A DNA stretch of 64,000 nucleotides, from the NCBI RefSeq assembly GCF_947172395.1, contig NC_069099.1:11971740-12035739 (forward strand). Direction: 5' to 3'. Below are positions 1 through 11,880 of this stretch, one piece after another. Both the position numbers and the translations under genes were made by a program. The notes under the pieces are model-generated. The model had not been told where the DNA came from. It did no database searches and was given only the letters and a program-made list of their open reading frames with translations. This DNA comes from Bicyclus anynana. Its lineage: Eukaryota; Arthropoda; Insecta; Lepidoptera; Nymphalidae. The number at the start of each line of letters is the position of its first letter. Positions within the stretch are counted from its first letter, which is position 1.

Positions 1-382
1 TAGTTTTGCTATAATAATATTCAGATTTAATAAAGATAATTCAGAATAGCTCTCGCCTCTGGGAACACGTTTACTCGCCGCTACAGTGCTTGATATTATC
101 ACTGGCATCTGATAGTAATTGTCTATCATATCGTAAATCTTGATAGTAGCGTTTGCCGATGTCAGGTTTCTTGCTGATCATAAGCAAAGAGGTTGCATAA
201 GATATATATACTTGCATATATGACTTACTTTATTTAGAGTAGGCTTCAAAATTACATAAATATGTACAATATTATTCAAATTATAACCATTTTTTCCTCC
301 TACTGACGTCTGAAACTCACTATTTCCTACCTCAATTTTCCTACACAGAGAGAGTGTTCAGGTAGTAACAGTTTATTACAGA

Positions 383-770
383 CTAGCGGACGCCCGCTAC
401 TTCGTCCGCGTGAAATTTAGTTTTTCACAAATCCCTCGGGTTCCATGGATTTTTTCGGGATAAAAAGTAGCCTATGTGTTAATCCAGACTATAATCTATC
501 TCTTCTTCAAATTTCAGGCGATTCGGTTCAGTAGTCGAGGCGTGAAAGAGTAACAAACACTCATACCATCAAAATCATAAGGTTTTCGAAAATCTCGTGA
601 ATCCAAGGATGTTTTCGGGATAAAAAGTAGCCTATCTAATGTAATCCAGAGTAAAATCTATTTCCATTCCAAATTTTAGCCAAATCGGTTCTGTAGTTGC
701 GACGTTAAAGAGTAACAAACAAATATCCATACAAACTTTTGCGGTTATAATATTAGTAGGATTAGTAGGA
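383..770 (-). mobile_element. Helitron-like element, type A, dimeric body
   Basis: Read on the minus strand it starts TC next to TACTAATATTATAA and ends in a GCGGACG hairpin followed by CTAG (383-386 on +), the Helitron 3' signature. The body occurs twice in tandem: the GGGATAAAAAGTAGCCTA block is near 458 and again near 617, so this is a longer subfamily. Non-autonomous; no ORF. Confidence 0.75.
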
Positions 771-1165
771 TTGATTACAGTTTGATACTCAATAGAGATT
801 CAGTATCAAACTTTGCAAATACGATTTTTAGAAAGCTTCAATTTTTATAACCAGTTTACGAGTCAGGTTCCAAGCTCAATGGACTGTTTAATGATATAGG
901 ATACTATTAGATAGCAAAAGGACATTAATAGGCCGCTTTACTGCACAACCTTTAAGTGAAACGAGTTTTATCTCACAGTACACACATACTGCCATCTTTT
1001 TAACTGTCACACCAACGAATAATGCTGAGTAGGTAATAGGCGTTAATCATAAATGATACTAATATCCAAAGGTTTACTAAGGTGCCTAAATATAAATATA
1101 GAGCTTTTCATTTATTCAGTGAAAACAAAACATTCGTTTTGAATTGTCATTACAGTTTTTTTATA

Positions 1166-1340
1166 CTCGTAATATTATAAAGAGGTATAGTTTGTGGTAT
1201 TTTAGGGGATCTCTAGATCTACTGGACCGATTTAGAAAATTCTTCTACCAGTAGAAAGCCACGTTATTCGTGAGCTATGTTATAGGCTATATTTTATACC
1301 CGTATTCTCATGGGAACGGGAACTAGTTGTGAAACAGCGG
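1166..1340 (+). mobile_element. Helitron-like element, type B', 3' truncated
   Basis: Starts AATATTATAAAGAGG, continues with AGGGGATCTCTAGATCTACTGG and GGGAACGGGAAC, and lacks a clean CTAG end. It shares its body with copies at 20846 and 23150. Confidence 0.6.
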
Positions 1341-1445
1341 GTTAGTAAATATTAAAGTGAAACTTCACATAAATATCTTTATTTAAACTCGATTTGTCAT
1401 ATTTGTTTTCAATATGATTAATTTTTGCTGTGATCATAGATTTTG

Positions 1446-1655
1446 GGCTGGTGGGAGGTTTCGGCCGTGGCTAGTTAGTACTCTACCGACAGAGACGTAC
1501 CGGTACGATACGTTGTCGTGTAGAAACCGCAAGGAGTGTGGATTTCATTCTATTCGTAATAAGTTAGCCCGCTTCCATCTTAGACTGCATCATCACGTAC
1601 TATCAGGTGAAATTGTAGTCAAGGGCTAAATTGTAGAGAATAAAGAAAAAAATAG
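1446..1655 (+). mobile_element. SINE family A, 5' truncated
   Basis: Begins inside the body (GCTGGTGGGAGGTTTCGG), then GTGGCTAGTTAGTACTC and the CATCATCACGTACTATCAGG block, and ends in GGGCTAAATTGTAGAGAATAAA. It lacks the tRNA-like head. Confidence 0.8.
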
Positions 1656-2195
1656 ATAATAAAACACTTAAGCTACTTTTATACCTGGTTGTGATGGTAA
1701 TTTATAAAATATTTAGTATTTGCATATTTATAATACATACATTTATAGAGTTAAGAGTAACAGTATTCAGAAGAAAATTATAATAATTAACGTCGAATGC
1801 AATTTTAAAAGCTGGCTTTCTATGAATACCTCTCTATGAATAGGCGTTCTTCGCTAATGAGTCTATTAAATCAAATGCTTTTAGTGAACACTAGGCACCT
1901 TTCTGTCTGTGTAAGCAATTATAGCATCAGAAGGGAGATATTTATACGTGAAGGGAGAAATGACTTCAAGCTTGGTTACGTAATAAGTCATCATATTTCT
2001 GTTCCCAGTCACATTCTCGGTCAAGGCCGAGTTCTTCACGTGTTGTTGTGTACCTTTTATACATTTCGTGCAGGGTTGCAGTCGTTTAAAAAACGTTGCG
2101 ATTATGTTCTTTGTAGCCACTTAGAGAAAGGTCATCGTAGCTTTGTGCATTATAATTTGAAGCGTCACTTTTGTAGATGTTTTAATGGACCAACA

Positions 2196-2505
2196 CTCGT
2201 CATCAACCCATATTCGGCTCACTGCTGAGCTCGAGTCTCCTCTCAGAATGAGAGGGGTTAGGCCAATAGTCCACCACGCTGGCCCAATGCGGATTGGCAG
2301 ACTTCACACACGCAGAGAATTAAGGTAATTCTCTGGTATGCAGGTTTCCTCACGATGTTTTCCTTCACCGATTGAGACACGTGATATTTAATTTCTTAAA
2401 ATGCACACAACTGAAAAGTTGGAGGTGCATGCCCCGAACCGGATTCGAACCCACACCCTCCGGAATCGGAGGCAGAGGTCATATCCACTGGGCTATCACG
2501 GCTTT
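2196..2505 (-). mobile_element. SINE family B, full length
   Basis: On the minus strand it has a tRNA-like head (GCCGTGATAGCCCAGTGG, B box GGTTCGAATCC) that resembles an arginine-type tRNA (inference). A body with CACCTCCAACTTTTCAGTTG follows, then a 3' end GAGCCGAATATGGGTTGATG. The internal A and B boxes imply RNA polymerase III transcription of the ancestor. Confidence 0.88.
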
Positions 2506-2591
2506 TTTCTGACATTTAGTCTAAGTTTACTTATCCCCGAAGTTAGCGGAACACGTGGAAACGACGTAATTGAATCCTACTATATATAATA

Positions 2592-2788
2592 CTAGCTGAC
2601 GCCGTGCGGTTTCACCCGCGTGGTTCCTGTTCCCGTAGGAATATGGGGATAATATATAGCCTATAGCCCTTCTTGATAAATGGGCTATCTAACACTGAAA
2701 GAAATTTTCAAATCCGACCTGTTCCTGAGATTAGCGCGTTCAATCAAACAAACAAACGAACTCTCCAGCTTTATAATATTAGTATAGA
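2592..2788 (-). mobile_element. Lep1-like Helitron element
   Basis: Minus-strand copy with CTAG at 2592-2595 and TC at the far end next to TATACTAATATTATAAAG. Internal GCGCGTTCAATCAAACAAAC and CCGCGTGGTTCC blocks define the family, widely known in Lepidoptera. Confidence 0.82.
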
Positions 2789-3096
2789 TTGGAAAGAGTT
2801 TTTGTAGTAATATAATGAGCGTAAGGGTGTTTTTAAAATTTAAAATTTTAACTTGTATATTGTTATAACACAAGAAATGCTATTAAAAATCATAAGTAGA
2901 TGAGGGTGCGCTCGTAATGTTTAATGCATGTACACAGCATTTCTAACGGATCTCATTAGTATTACCCGTAAAATGTTGTAAGCTACATTTAGTACTTTAG
3001 GTTAGTTTACCCTTTTCTAGCGGGCCCGTGTAAATTATTCAGTAGTATAAAAGTAGCGGATGCCGGTGTGAAATCATATTTTTTTGGTATGACTTA

Positions 3097-3307
3097 TAAG
3101 TTGACGCCGCGCAGTTTTACCCGCGTGGTTCCCGTTCCCGTAGTAATACGGAGACATTATATTATAACCTTAGCCTTAGCTTATTACCTTCCTCTATAAA
3201 TGGGCTATCTAACACTGAAAGAATTTTTCAAATCGGACCAGTAGTTCCTAAGATTAGCGCGTTCAACCAAACTAACAAACTCTTCAGCTTTATAATATTA
3301 GTATAGA
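3097..3307 (-). mobile_element. Lep1-like Helitron element, degraded CTAG end
   Basis: Same body as 2592-2788 (TTGACGCCGCGCAG to TATTAGTATAGA). The terminal CTAG is mutated (TAAGTTGACG), and the middle has a small AT-rich expansion near 3150-3185. Confidence 0.75.
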
Positions 3308-4045
3308 TAATTAACCATAATTTATATGTGAAATTTTCATGAAAGAACAGAAGTTTAGGAAATTAGCGTAAAAAATAATGTCTAAAATTCAGTTTTTCTG
3401 TTTTGCTGCTGCAATAAGAATGGTATATGGCCATAGTTTTTGATAATTGGATTCAAAATAAATAAAATCGGTTTCAACTTTTTTTATGTGTAGTAAGACT
3501 GAAAATGAGATATGTAAATGCACATTATTTTTATTACATATTGTGCATACATTCCTTTTAATGAGAACGGAATACATACATACATAATATAATCTTGCTA
3601 CATTCTTGCTACGATTCTTGCATAATTATTGCCTTTTCTTCTTTCATTCTTACTAATCCTTCCATACAAGTTTTACTCTTGACCTGGCTCTTACTTAAAA
3701 TGTGCTCGATATGGTCCAGAATTTATAAAATTGTATGAATGAAAGAGTTAGGATTCATTATAGAATCACTGTTATGTTCAATACCGTGAACAGTACAGCC
3801 TGTTAAACTACTAAGTTTCCGTGTTAAGTCCTATCTGAAACATTTAGGAAACCGTTAAACTTCTAATTAACATGTGCTACGGCGTAGCGCTACGAACCAC
3901 TACGAGCCGCTACGGAAATACAAAGTTACATCATAATATATCTTGTGTTATAATTCTATTATTGGCTTATCAATGCTTTTAAAGTTTTATTCTGCCCATG
4001 ATTTTTTTCAATATTGTTATTATTTTTTCAGTTAATCGGCTGGAA

Positions 4046-4087
4046 GTTCAGGACTTATATAGAGTACTGTCAGGACTTATATAGAGT
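4046..4087 (+). repeat. Two-copy 21-22-bp tandem repeat
   Basis: CAGGACTTATATAGAGT occurs twice in immediate succession (near 4049 and 4071), just before the hAT MITE. Confidence 0.8.
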
Positions 4088-4094
4088 CTGATTA

Positions 4095-4249
4095 CTATAG
4101 AGTAGCGGTTCCCAAAAGGTGTTCCGCTTAACCCTGTGGTTCCGTGAAAGGCCCTCAGGGGTTCCGCGAAAATTCAAGATTTTTATAAAAAAATGGTGAT
4201 ACAAAAAGGGTTCCGAAGTCAAAAGAATTTGAGAACCGCTGCTATAGAG
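4095..4249. mobile_element. hAT-type MITE with perfect 8-bp target duplication
   Basis: CTATAGAG is present at 4095-4102 and again at 4242-4249. Between them is a 139-bp element with terminal inverted repeats TAGCGGTTCCCAAA and TTTGAGAACCGCTG. An 8-bp duplication and CAGNGGTTCTCAA-like ends are hAT hallmarks. No coding capacity. Confidence 0.85.
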
Positions 4250-4305
4250 CAACAATTAGGTTATAAAGCAAATAATATAAATTTAAATTTCAAGTTATTA
4301 ATCAC

Positions 4306-4675
4306 GATACTGACAAAAGTAAATAGTTATAAGTAAATATAGCATAGATTTTTAATAGAGGTAGGTATGTTTTGTCAGTTAATATGGGGTTAAGTTTATT
4401 TCTTTTCACATTTAATAAGAAAGCGTTAATATATATCGCCATTAAAGTGCGGAGAGAGAGGATTGGGTAAGACTCATGACTGATTCTGACAAAAGTAAAT
4501 AGTTATAAGAAAATATAGCAAAGATTTTTAATAGAGGTAAACATGTTTTATCAGTTAATATAGTTCATTTCTTTTCACGTTTAATATGAAAGCGTTATTA
4601 TATACCGTCATTAAAGTAACAGGGTGGGAGAGAAGCCTCCCTCCAGGCAGCGTCGAGGATTGGATAAGGGCGTAT
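4306..4675 (+). repeat. Direct tandem duplication, about 180 bp
   Basis: A block starting CTGACAAAAGTAAATAGTTA (about 4310) recurs starting near 4488. Both copies run through TTTTTAATAGAGGTA, TCAGTTAATAT and AAAGCGTTA. The second copy has extra GC-rich sequence near 4618-4655 (GAAGCCTCCCTCCAGGC). Confidence 0.8.
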
Positions 4676-4900
4676 GGTCGAAACACAGACCTTGCCCGGG
4701 GGAAAGGTGAAGGTCGGAAGACTTGCGTCATACCCGGTGTTGTTTCATAATCGAGCGTACTTCGCAATGTAAACAATAAAATATTACAATTATATTCGCG
4801 CGGTACTATTTACTTCGAGTTATATTATTAAAAGAAAAAGTTTTTTCATTGTTCAGTGTACTATAAATAATTGTGGTAATAATTTTCCAACCTTTTTTTT

Positions 4901-5213
4901 GACGGCCTCCTTGGCGCAGTGGTATGCGTGGTGGATTTACAAGACAAAGATCCTATAGCTAAATCCTCGGTTGGATCGATACAGGTTTTCTCCCACCAGC
5001 CAGACCTGGAAGGAGGCTTCGGCTGTGGCTAGTTACCACTCTAACAAGTGATTTAGCGTTCCGGTAAGATGTCGTGTAGAAACTGAAAGGGATGTGGATT
5101 TTCATCCTCCTCCTAACAAGTTAGTCCGCTTTCATCTTAGATTGCATCATCACTTACCATCAGGTGAGATTGTAGTCAAGGGCTAACTTGTAAAGAATAA
5201 ATAAATAATAAAT
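4901..5213 (+). mobile_element. SINE family A, full length
   Basis: Head GACGGCCTCCTTGGCGCAGT is tRNA-like with a decayed B box (GTTGGATCGAT). The body is SINE-A with a short internal deletion. Ends GGGCTAACTTGTAAAGAATAAA plus an A/T tail. Confidence 0.85.
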
Positions 5214-5427
5214 AACCAGCTGCTGCATTGCTGTGGTTAAACAGTGGTTATAAGGTTATCAGCGTAATTACTGGCATATTATGTTATCCTAGGTTTAACT
5301 TATCCTACCTGTAAATACAGCATAAAAATCTTTACTATATTGCCAAAGTAAAGCGTAAATAAACAAACTAAAACTAAATTTTTCAAGTGATTTTATACAA
5401 TTTTACCATATTATACCTGTGCCAATT

Positions 5428-5722
5428 GAGGCGTGATAGCCCAGTGGATATGACCTCTGCCTTCGATTCCGGAGGGTGTGGGTTCGAATCCTGTCCGGGG
5501 CGTGCACCTCCAACTTTTCAGTTGTGTGCATTTCAAGAAATTAAATATCACGTGTCTCAAACGGTGAAGGAAAACATCGTGAGGAAACCTGCATACCAGA
5601 GAATTTTCTTAATTCTCTGCGTGTGTCAAGTCTGCCAATCCGCATTGGGCCAGCGTGGTGGACTACTGGCCCAGCCCCTCTCGTTCTGAGAGGAAACTCG
5701 AGTTGATGATGATGATGAATTG
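5428..5722 (+). mobile_element. SINE family B, full length
   Basis: Head GCGTGATAGCCCAGTGGATA, B box GGTTCGAATCC, family body, and a (GAT)n tail at 5704-5718. The final AGCAGTGAGCC block is deleted. Confidence 0.88.
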
Positions 5723-6253
5723 ATGGTCGCTTGCACCAAAACAAGTTCTTTAAGAATATCTCTTTTCTGAGTTAGTCAACGATAATAATGATTATAAAAA
5801 TTGTGCAACTAAAGAAAATACACTACAATTTATGTAATACTTTTATTACTTAAGCCCTAAAGCAAGTATTGGACTGGCGTAAGCGGATTAAATTAAAAAA
5901 TAAATTGCGGAAAACAAAGCAGTTCTGGAAAAAAGGTAGCGTAGTAAAAAGTAGATCGCGAAGTACCTGTTAATTGAGAATGCATCGGGGAGGAATCACC
6001 TCAAGTATGCTACCCAAGTTTTCTTCGCCGAGCAAGTTAAGCAGAAAGGGTACCTCGGGAATTCTAATGAATTCCTGCTGCGTGGTCTGCTATGAATCTT
6101 AAACCTGTAGTCTGATGGTATCGATTACGTATCTTTTAGTACATGAGCACATAATGAATTTTAATGTTTGTTTATTTATAAAAAAAGTAGTTATTCTTTT
6201 AAAAATAAACTCTGAAGCTGACAAGTCGCAAATATTAATCACACTATCACACT

Positions 6254-6470
6254 TCACACTAATATTATAAAGGCGAAAGTTTGTGTGTAAGTATGTTTGT
6301 TCGTCTTTTACGCTGCAGCTACAGAAGAGATTTGGCTGAAATTTGGAATGGAAATAGATTTTACTCTGGATTAACACATAAGCTACTTTTTATCCCGGAA
6401 AAATCCATGGTTCACACAGGATTTGTGAAAAACTGAATTCCACGCGGACGAAGTCGAGGGCGTCCGCTAG
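6254..6470 (+). mobile_element. Helitron-like element, type A, short form
   Basis: Starts TCACACTAATATTATAAAGG and ends GCGGACGAAGTCGAGGGCGT plus CCGCTAG. The GGACG...CGTCC arms form the 3' hairpin just before CTAG. Confidence 0.82.
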
Positions 6471-7180
6471 TCTTTAATATTATCAATTTAAGGGCAAAAT
6501 CAAAACCAACCAGTAAATGAAGATTATCATAAAACTCTATTATTGAAGACGAAAATGGCGTTTGAGGTGAAAACTATTTCAAAATACTATTTTAAAACCT
6601 GCAGAGGACCGAAATTAAAAAAAAAGATCTTCCAGTATTTCAATGATTGCAACGCCAAAGAGTAAAAGTAAAAGCTGGAAAGCCTCCGGAGATATTTCAA
6701 AAATACTTGTTGGTACTGCGTAAGTTGGGAAGTTTGGAGAGATTCATACTTCACAGCTTTACTACTCTATATCAGAATAAATTCCACGAACTGTGACGCG
6801 AGATTTCTACAATATAAAATGGTATAAGAGCATGTGATAGCCAGACCTCCTTCATAATATAAATCTGAAGTTTTTTTTTTAAGAGTATTTGCCATATATT
6901 TTTTATAATATGACCAATATTCCCATATCACTCCAACTAGTCGGGAACGATTGTGCTAGGTACTACAGTAGAACAACGGGTCGGGAATCGAACCACCACC
7001 CATCGGTGATTTTGTCGGCATTTGCCTTTACCGAGTCTCTCTCTCTTGCTCTTATTATGTTCTGCAATAGTTTTTGACCCTTGTAGTCCAATCAAAAGTT
7101 CCAATTGGGAAAATTATATGGCAGATATTTGTTGTTTCATCATGAAGTCGTTCGTCGATATATCAACCCAAATTCACTAT

Positions 7181-7426
7181 GCCCTGATAGCTCAGTGGAC
7201 GTCTGATTTCTATTCAGAGGACATAGGTTTGTATCTGGTCCGAGACGTGCACCTCCAACTTTTCAGTTGTGTGCATTTTAAGTAAATAAACATCACATGT
7301 TTCAAATTGTAAAGGAAAAATATCGCGAAAAAACTTGCATGACTGAGAAATTTCCAAATTCTCTACGTGTGTTAAGTCTGCCTATCCGCTTTGTTGAGAG
7401 GAGACTTGTGCTCAACAGTGAGTCAA
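7181..7426 (+). mobile_element. SINE family B, old diverged copy
   Basis: CCCTGATAGCTCAGTGG head, CACCTCCAACTTTTCAGTTG body, 3' GAGAGGAGACTTGTGCTCAA. Heavily mutated in the anticodon-arm region. Confidence 0.75.
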
Positions 7427-7651
7427 TTTTTTTTTATTCTTTACAAGTTAGCCCTTGACTACATTGTCACCTGATGGTAAGTGATGATGCAGTCTAAGAT
7501 GGAAACGGGCTAACTTGTTAGGAGGAGGATGAAAATTCACACCCCTTTTCGGTTTCTACACGACATCGTACCGGAACGCTAAATCACTTGGCGGTACGTC
7601 TTTGTCGGTAGGGTGGTAACTATCCACGGCCGAAACCTCCCACCAGCCAAG
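7427..7651 (-). mobile_element. SINE family A, 5' truncated
   Basis: Begins with a T-tract then TTCTTTACAAGTTAGCCC, and lacks the tRNA-like head. It lies directly against the 3' end of the SINE-B copy. Confidence 0.82.
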
Positions 7652-7980
7652 ATGAAATATGGATTGGTAATGATTGAGATGATCGCTTTGATGCAAATGT
7701 ACCTAAGGGACATGTCTAACACACTTTCAGCTTTTATAAAACTGCGAAGGTCTGGTCACCACAGGATCTCGCGCTATAATATGGCGTGCGGAGGAAAGTA
7801 CAATTTGTACAGCTCGCCGGGCACCGCAGTTGTTGGCAGGCTGCCATTACCTAACTTGCCCAATATTACAAAAACTTCTTGCTAACCGGATACAGAAATA
7901 TTCCCATTATACTGGTCGTATGGATATTAACAACAACTACAAAGTTAGATTCAGAAACCATCCGAATCACCTGGCTCTTC

Positions 7981-8206
7981 AATAGGGATGATGACAGTTT
8001 TTTAAATTGTATATAAATTAAGAGTATACTAATAGTAAAGCAATTTTTTAAAAGGAACAGGGTATCTGCGATCATTACTTTCGGAGCTACAGGGATTTAA
8101 AGAGTCAGATTTGCGGCGCTGCCGCGGATCCCTGAAAAACGCCCCATACAAAATGGCTCGAACTAATGACGTCATAGGCAATGTAATGATCGTTAGATTT
8201 GTATGC
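7981..8206 (+). repeat. Unclassified dispersed repeat, copy 1
   Basis: Contains GTATCTGCGATCATTACTTT, CGGAGCTACAGGGATTTAAA and CCCTGAAAAACGCCCCATAC. An inverted copy is at 30461-30682. No ORF and no clear terminal repeats. Confidence 0.75.
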
Positions 8207-8850
8207 GCGTTCAAACAAAATAACTAATATCTTTGTTATTTGTGCGTTTATGCTTATAGTTAATATATTAAAAAAGTCACATTTAATGTAAGGAAGCTAA
8301 AACTGTATAAATTTTCATCTAATTACGATTAAATATTTTTAATAGATTTTGAAATTTTATAATCTCATTTATTTTGCAAATATCCAGACAATCTTTGCTC
8401 TTTATGTATTAATTAGTTAACATTGACCCTATTTACCCGAATGTATCATAAAAACCAATATATTCAAACCTAGTCATCATCCCCATTAACAATACGACAG
8501 GCGATTTGACGATTGAAAAGACGGCAAATACTTGATTAAAAGCCACATATGACACTCTTAGAAACAAAAGTAAGAACGGAATAATATTTTGGGATATCTA
8601 AGTACGAGCACTTTGTACTAGTGTTTATTAAAAGCATGTATCATCTCCTTTCTTGTAGTCACTTTGATGTCGTCCACGTGTACTATTTACTCAGAGCCGT
8701 GACGTGGTGATTCAGTTTGCGGAGCGGCGTTGTTCTCGTAAATTTATTATGTCACGAGTTAGTTATATATTTTAGAAATACGTAATAAAGTTTATTGTAC
8801 GGCTTTGGATGGCTTCTACGTGTGTTATTTGAACTATAACATTTTTAAAC

Positions 8851-9026
8851 TAGCAGACGCGTCTGCTGTTCAACCACGTAGTTCCTCTGGGGAAAAACGT
8901 AGCCTATGACTCTTAGGCTGATTTATTCCCAATTTTTCTAGTTATTAGTAAGTCAGGCGATGAGTCATAAACAACGTGCCTTTTTATTGATAAAAGAATT
9001 TTCAAAATCGGTTTAGTAGATTCAAA
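8851..9026 (-). mobile_element. Diverged Helitron-like element
   Basis: CTAGCAGACGCGTCTGCTG end on the left, an AAAAACGTAGCCTATGA block, and AAAATCGGTTTAGTAGATTC near the other end. Family membership is by resemblance only. Confidence 0.5.
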
Positions 9027-9030
9027 AAAT

Positions 9031-9350
9031 TCTAAATTAATTTATTTCAAGTAGGCTCAGTTTACAAGCACTTTTGATACGTCAGTTGACTATTTGTAAA
9101 GATTCTACCACCGGTTCGGAAGGCAGGTTCTGCTGAGAAGAAACCGGCAAGAAACTCACCAGTTGCTCTTTTAAAAAAAATCATACAATGTTATATTTTA
9201 CCTACAATTGATGACAATATTACAATTTTTTATAGTTTTACTTCCTGTATGAATGTGGAAGCTGTTCCAACGGCCTCCACGCATCTTTATCATTATGGAA
9301 TTCATCAATGGTGTAGTAACCTCGACTAAGTAAATCCAAATCGATCCAAA
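9031..9350 (-). mobile_element. Retroposon repeat L, 3' part
   Basis: Begins with TTTATTTCAAGTAGGCTCAG and TTTACAAGCACTTTTGA, then CCACCGGTTCGGAAGGCAGG. Other copies at 27320, 44186 and 48122 start with (TCAAA)n, a likely 3' tail of a minus-strand retroposon. Confidence 0.7.
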
Positions 9351-9679
9351 GTTATCCCCTACAACTTCACAAAATACAAACTTTATCTCTGTATAATATT
9401 GGTAAATAGATAAAGTGGTTGCCCAGTTGTCGATATTCGAACACAATTCATTTTAAATTTCAACTTTGAACGTTGTTTAGGTTTATCACATATTTCACCA
9501 AATCCTCATAAGAAAGATATTAAAAAATATATTAAGTCTGAAATAAAAAACACCTTTTATATATTTTTTACTGAAACAAAATGAGACGTTACAATGCAGG
9601 ATGCTGCTATGGAGCATGGTTGTAATAGCTTCTTTAGACGAGTCCTGTCAATAATATCCATACCTAGTTTTACACTACT

Positions 9680-9908
9680 ACTCATCATTATCATGAACAA
9701 CCCATATTCGGCTCACTGTTGAGTACGTGTCTCCTCTCAGAATGTGAGGGGTTAGGCTAATAGTCCACCGTGTTGGCCCAATACGGGTTGGGAGACTTCA
9801 CAAACTTTTAAGAAAATTCTCACCTATACAGGTTTCCTCATGATGTTTTCCTTTACCGTTTGATTTCTTAATGCATAAATTGAACTGGATTCGAACCTAC
9901 ACCCTCCC
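9680..9908 (-). mobile_element. SINE family B, diverged
   Basis: Starts with (ATC)n-like tail complement, AACCCATATTCGGCTCACTG, and ends at GGATTCGAACCTACACCC, retaining the B box. Several internal deletions. Confidence 0.75.
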
Positions 9909-10318
9909 CGACACTTTTTCACACCACTAATACTGCTAATAAAACATTAGTATGCGTTTTCACGATGCAACAGTACGCTCAAATGTGAATTCGGTTTTAT
10001 GAATAAAATACTATTTGCAAAAAAATATATATTTTCTACAAGTACATGAGCCGGCATCCAATTAAATTTCACCTCTACTCTACATTCGGCAGCGGCTTAA
10101 TTAATGCAGCTGAGCTATATGTTCATAAGTAGATATGGGAAAGTATGCACTGTGTATATGTCACTGTAAAATTGTAAATACCGTTAGATTATAATATATC
10201 TCGCGAGATTGTGAACATCAGACTGTGAACCGCAACATACTGCTTCCAATTTAACGTGTTATTATTCAGTAGATTGCAAGACTGAACGTACGAATACGTC
10301 CTTTTTTATCTATATATA

Positions 10319-10778
10319 TAAAAGAAAGTCGGGTTTGTTACAACACTTATAACTCGAGATCTGCTGGACCGATTCTCATGGTTTTTGATTCGTTGTCTCC
10401 GCCAAGAATAGCAAAATACATCTTAAAAACAATGAAAACTCGACGAATAAATAATTATGAAAGATGAATATTTTTTCATAAATGTTACTTTTTTTTAGAA
10501 CCTGTCAAACCATTGGTATTTATCCTGTCAAATAGGTACTGTTTAAGTAATGATTGCCATTCAGAAATACTGACAAATGATTAACATTTTCGCGTGCATT
10601 CATATAAATTTTTGTGTAAATTAAAGTTTCTATTTCCGAAAAAAAATTCTAAGATTTATAGAGTAGGGGTAGGGTAGGGGTAGCGTAGGGGTAGGGTAGG
10701 GGTAGGAGTAGGGTAGTGTAGGGTAGGGATAGTGAAGAAGTGCACATAGTCAAAGCGAAGCTTGACCGGGTCCGCTAG
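10319..10778 (+). mobile_element. Helitron-like element with TAGGG array (type C)
   Basis: TC at 10319 after A, CTAG at 10775-10778 before T, consistent with A|T insertion. Head TCTATATATATAAAAGAAAG. A G-rich array (TAGGGGTAGGG units) occupies 10664-10733 before the end GACCGGGTCCGCTAG. No ORF. Confidence 0.7.
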
Positions 10779-11024
10779 TTTAATATAAAGAAATACCTAA
10801 CCTAACCATTGGCTTCTGAACCACTCAAGTTCCAGTTCTTAGGAGTATGTTGCGGTTCACAATCTTTCGACACTTCACAATCTGGCGAGGTAGATTATAA
10901 TATAACGGTATGTACAATTTGTGGTGTCAACGCAACCTATAAGTTGGACTATGCTCAGTAACACATTTTCTGGTGTTAGGAACTTACTGACGAGTAACTA
11001 CAGCAACACGTTGGCACCACTAAA

Positions 11025-11340
11025 GTGGACGAAATTCGCATAATCCGTGTCCTAATAATAATCTCTCTAAAGGAAAAAGTATCAAAATACTTGGACCTTG
11101 CTCACGAGATTACCGCCATGTGGAATGTTAAGTCAACTATTATTGTTCCGATAGTTGTTTCAGTCAATGGTCTTATAGCGAAAAGCTTCGACCAACACCT
11201 TAAGAAGCTTTCGCTTAACTGTTGGATCAAGAGTCGAATACAAAAGGCAGTGATTCTTGAGACGGCGCGTATTGTGAGGAGGTTCCTCACTCTGGAGCCC
11301 TGACCACCGGTTGCTTGAAATGTCCCGCAGCGGGAGGGTG
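11025..11340 (+). mobile_element. LINE ORF 3' end, copy 1
   Basis: The frame reads AMWNVKSTIIVPIVVSVNG, HLKKLSLNCWIKSRIQKAV and RRFLTLEP before a stop near 11300. This resembles the C-terminus of non-LTR retrotransposon polyproteins (VVPIVIS...LQKAVIL...VRKFL). The poly-T/A-rich tail follows. Confidence 0.6.
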
Positions 11341-11579
11341 AATTTTTTTTTTATACATTTTTAATAATGTTTTGTATTTTATACTTATATTGTTAAAAAT
11401 TAAAAAAAAAGAAGTAATAAATAAATGAGAGACTTATTTTTATCTCGTACCATAACACTTTTGTTCATAATAGTACCTGCGCAAGCAAATATAATTTTGG
11501 TTTCAACTTACTTGCCGGAGTCTATACTTTCTTATACAATCGAGTCACCATATTTTTTTCTTTTATTTATTTAATTTTT

Positions 11580-11880
11580 AACATGTAATAGAAAATATAA
11601 TACAATACACCATTAAGAACCTTTTAGTAACCTAGCAACCGGTGGTCAGGGTTCCAGTGTAAAGAACCTCCTCATACGCACTGTCTCAAGAATTACCGCC
11701 TTCTGTACCAGACCCTTGATCCAATAGCCAAGCGAAACCTTAAGATGATGGTTGAAGTTTTTCTCTGTCTCATAGCGACATTGGCAGAAACGACTTGATC
11801 CATCTAAATAATAACGGTTTACTCGACATTCCATATGGTGGTAATCTTTTGAGCAAGGTACAAGTATTTTGTTACTTTTT
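11580..11880 (-). mobile_element. LINE ORF 3' end, copy 2 (inverted)
   Basis: Minus-strand frame ends IKGLVQKAVILETVRM then RRFFTLEP, the same family as 11025-11340 in opposite orientation. The two copies face each other across about 240 bp of AT-rich sequence. Confidence 0.6.

Noticed and set aside
1836..2228. 130-codon ORF
   Set aside because: Runs into the SINE-B 3' end, has no recognisable domain, and the opposite strand is open too.
3885..3925. TACG-rich cluster as a binding-site array
   Set aside because: Short imperfect GCTACG repeats; no spacing pattern strong enough to support a site call.
5428..5500. Functional tRNA gene
   Set aside because: A and B boxes are present, but the sequence continues into the SINE-B body and recurs many times, and the cloverleaf is imperfect. 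The same holds for the SINE-A heads, e.g. 29427.
10664..10733. Interstitial telomere
   Set aside because: The unit is TAGGG/TAGGGG, not the insect TTAGG, and it is always inside elements with CTAG ends.
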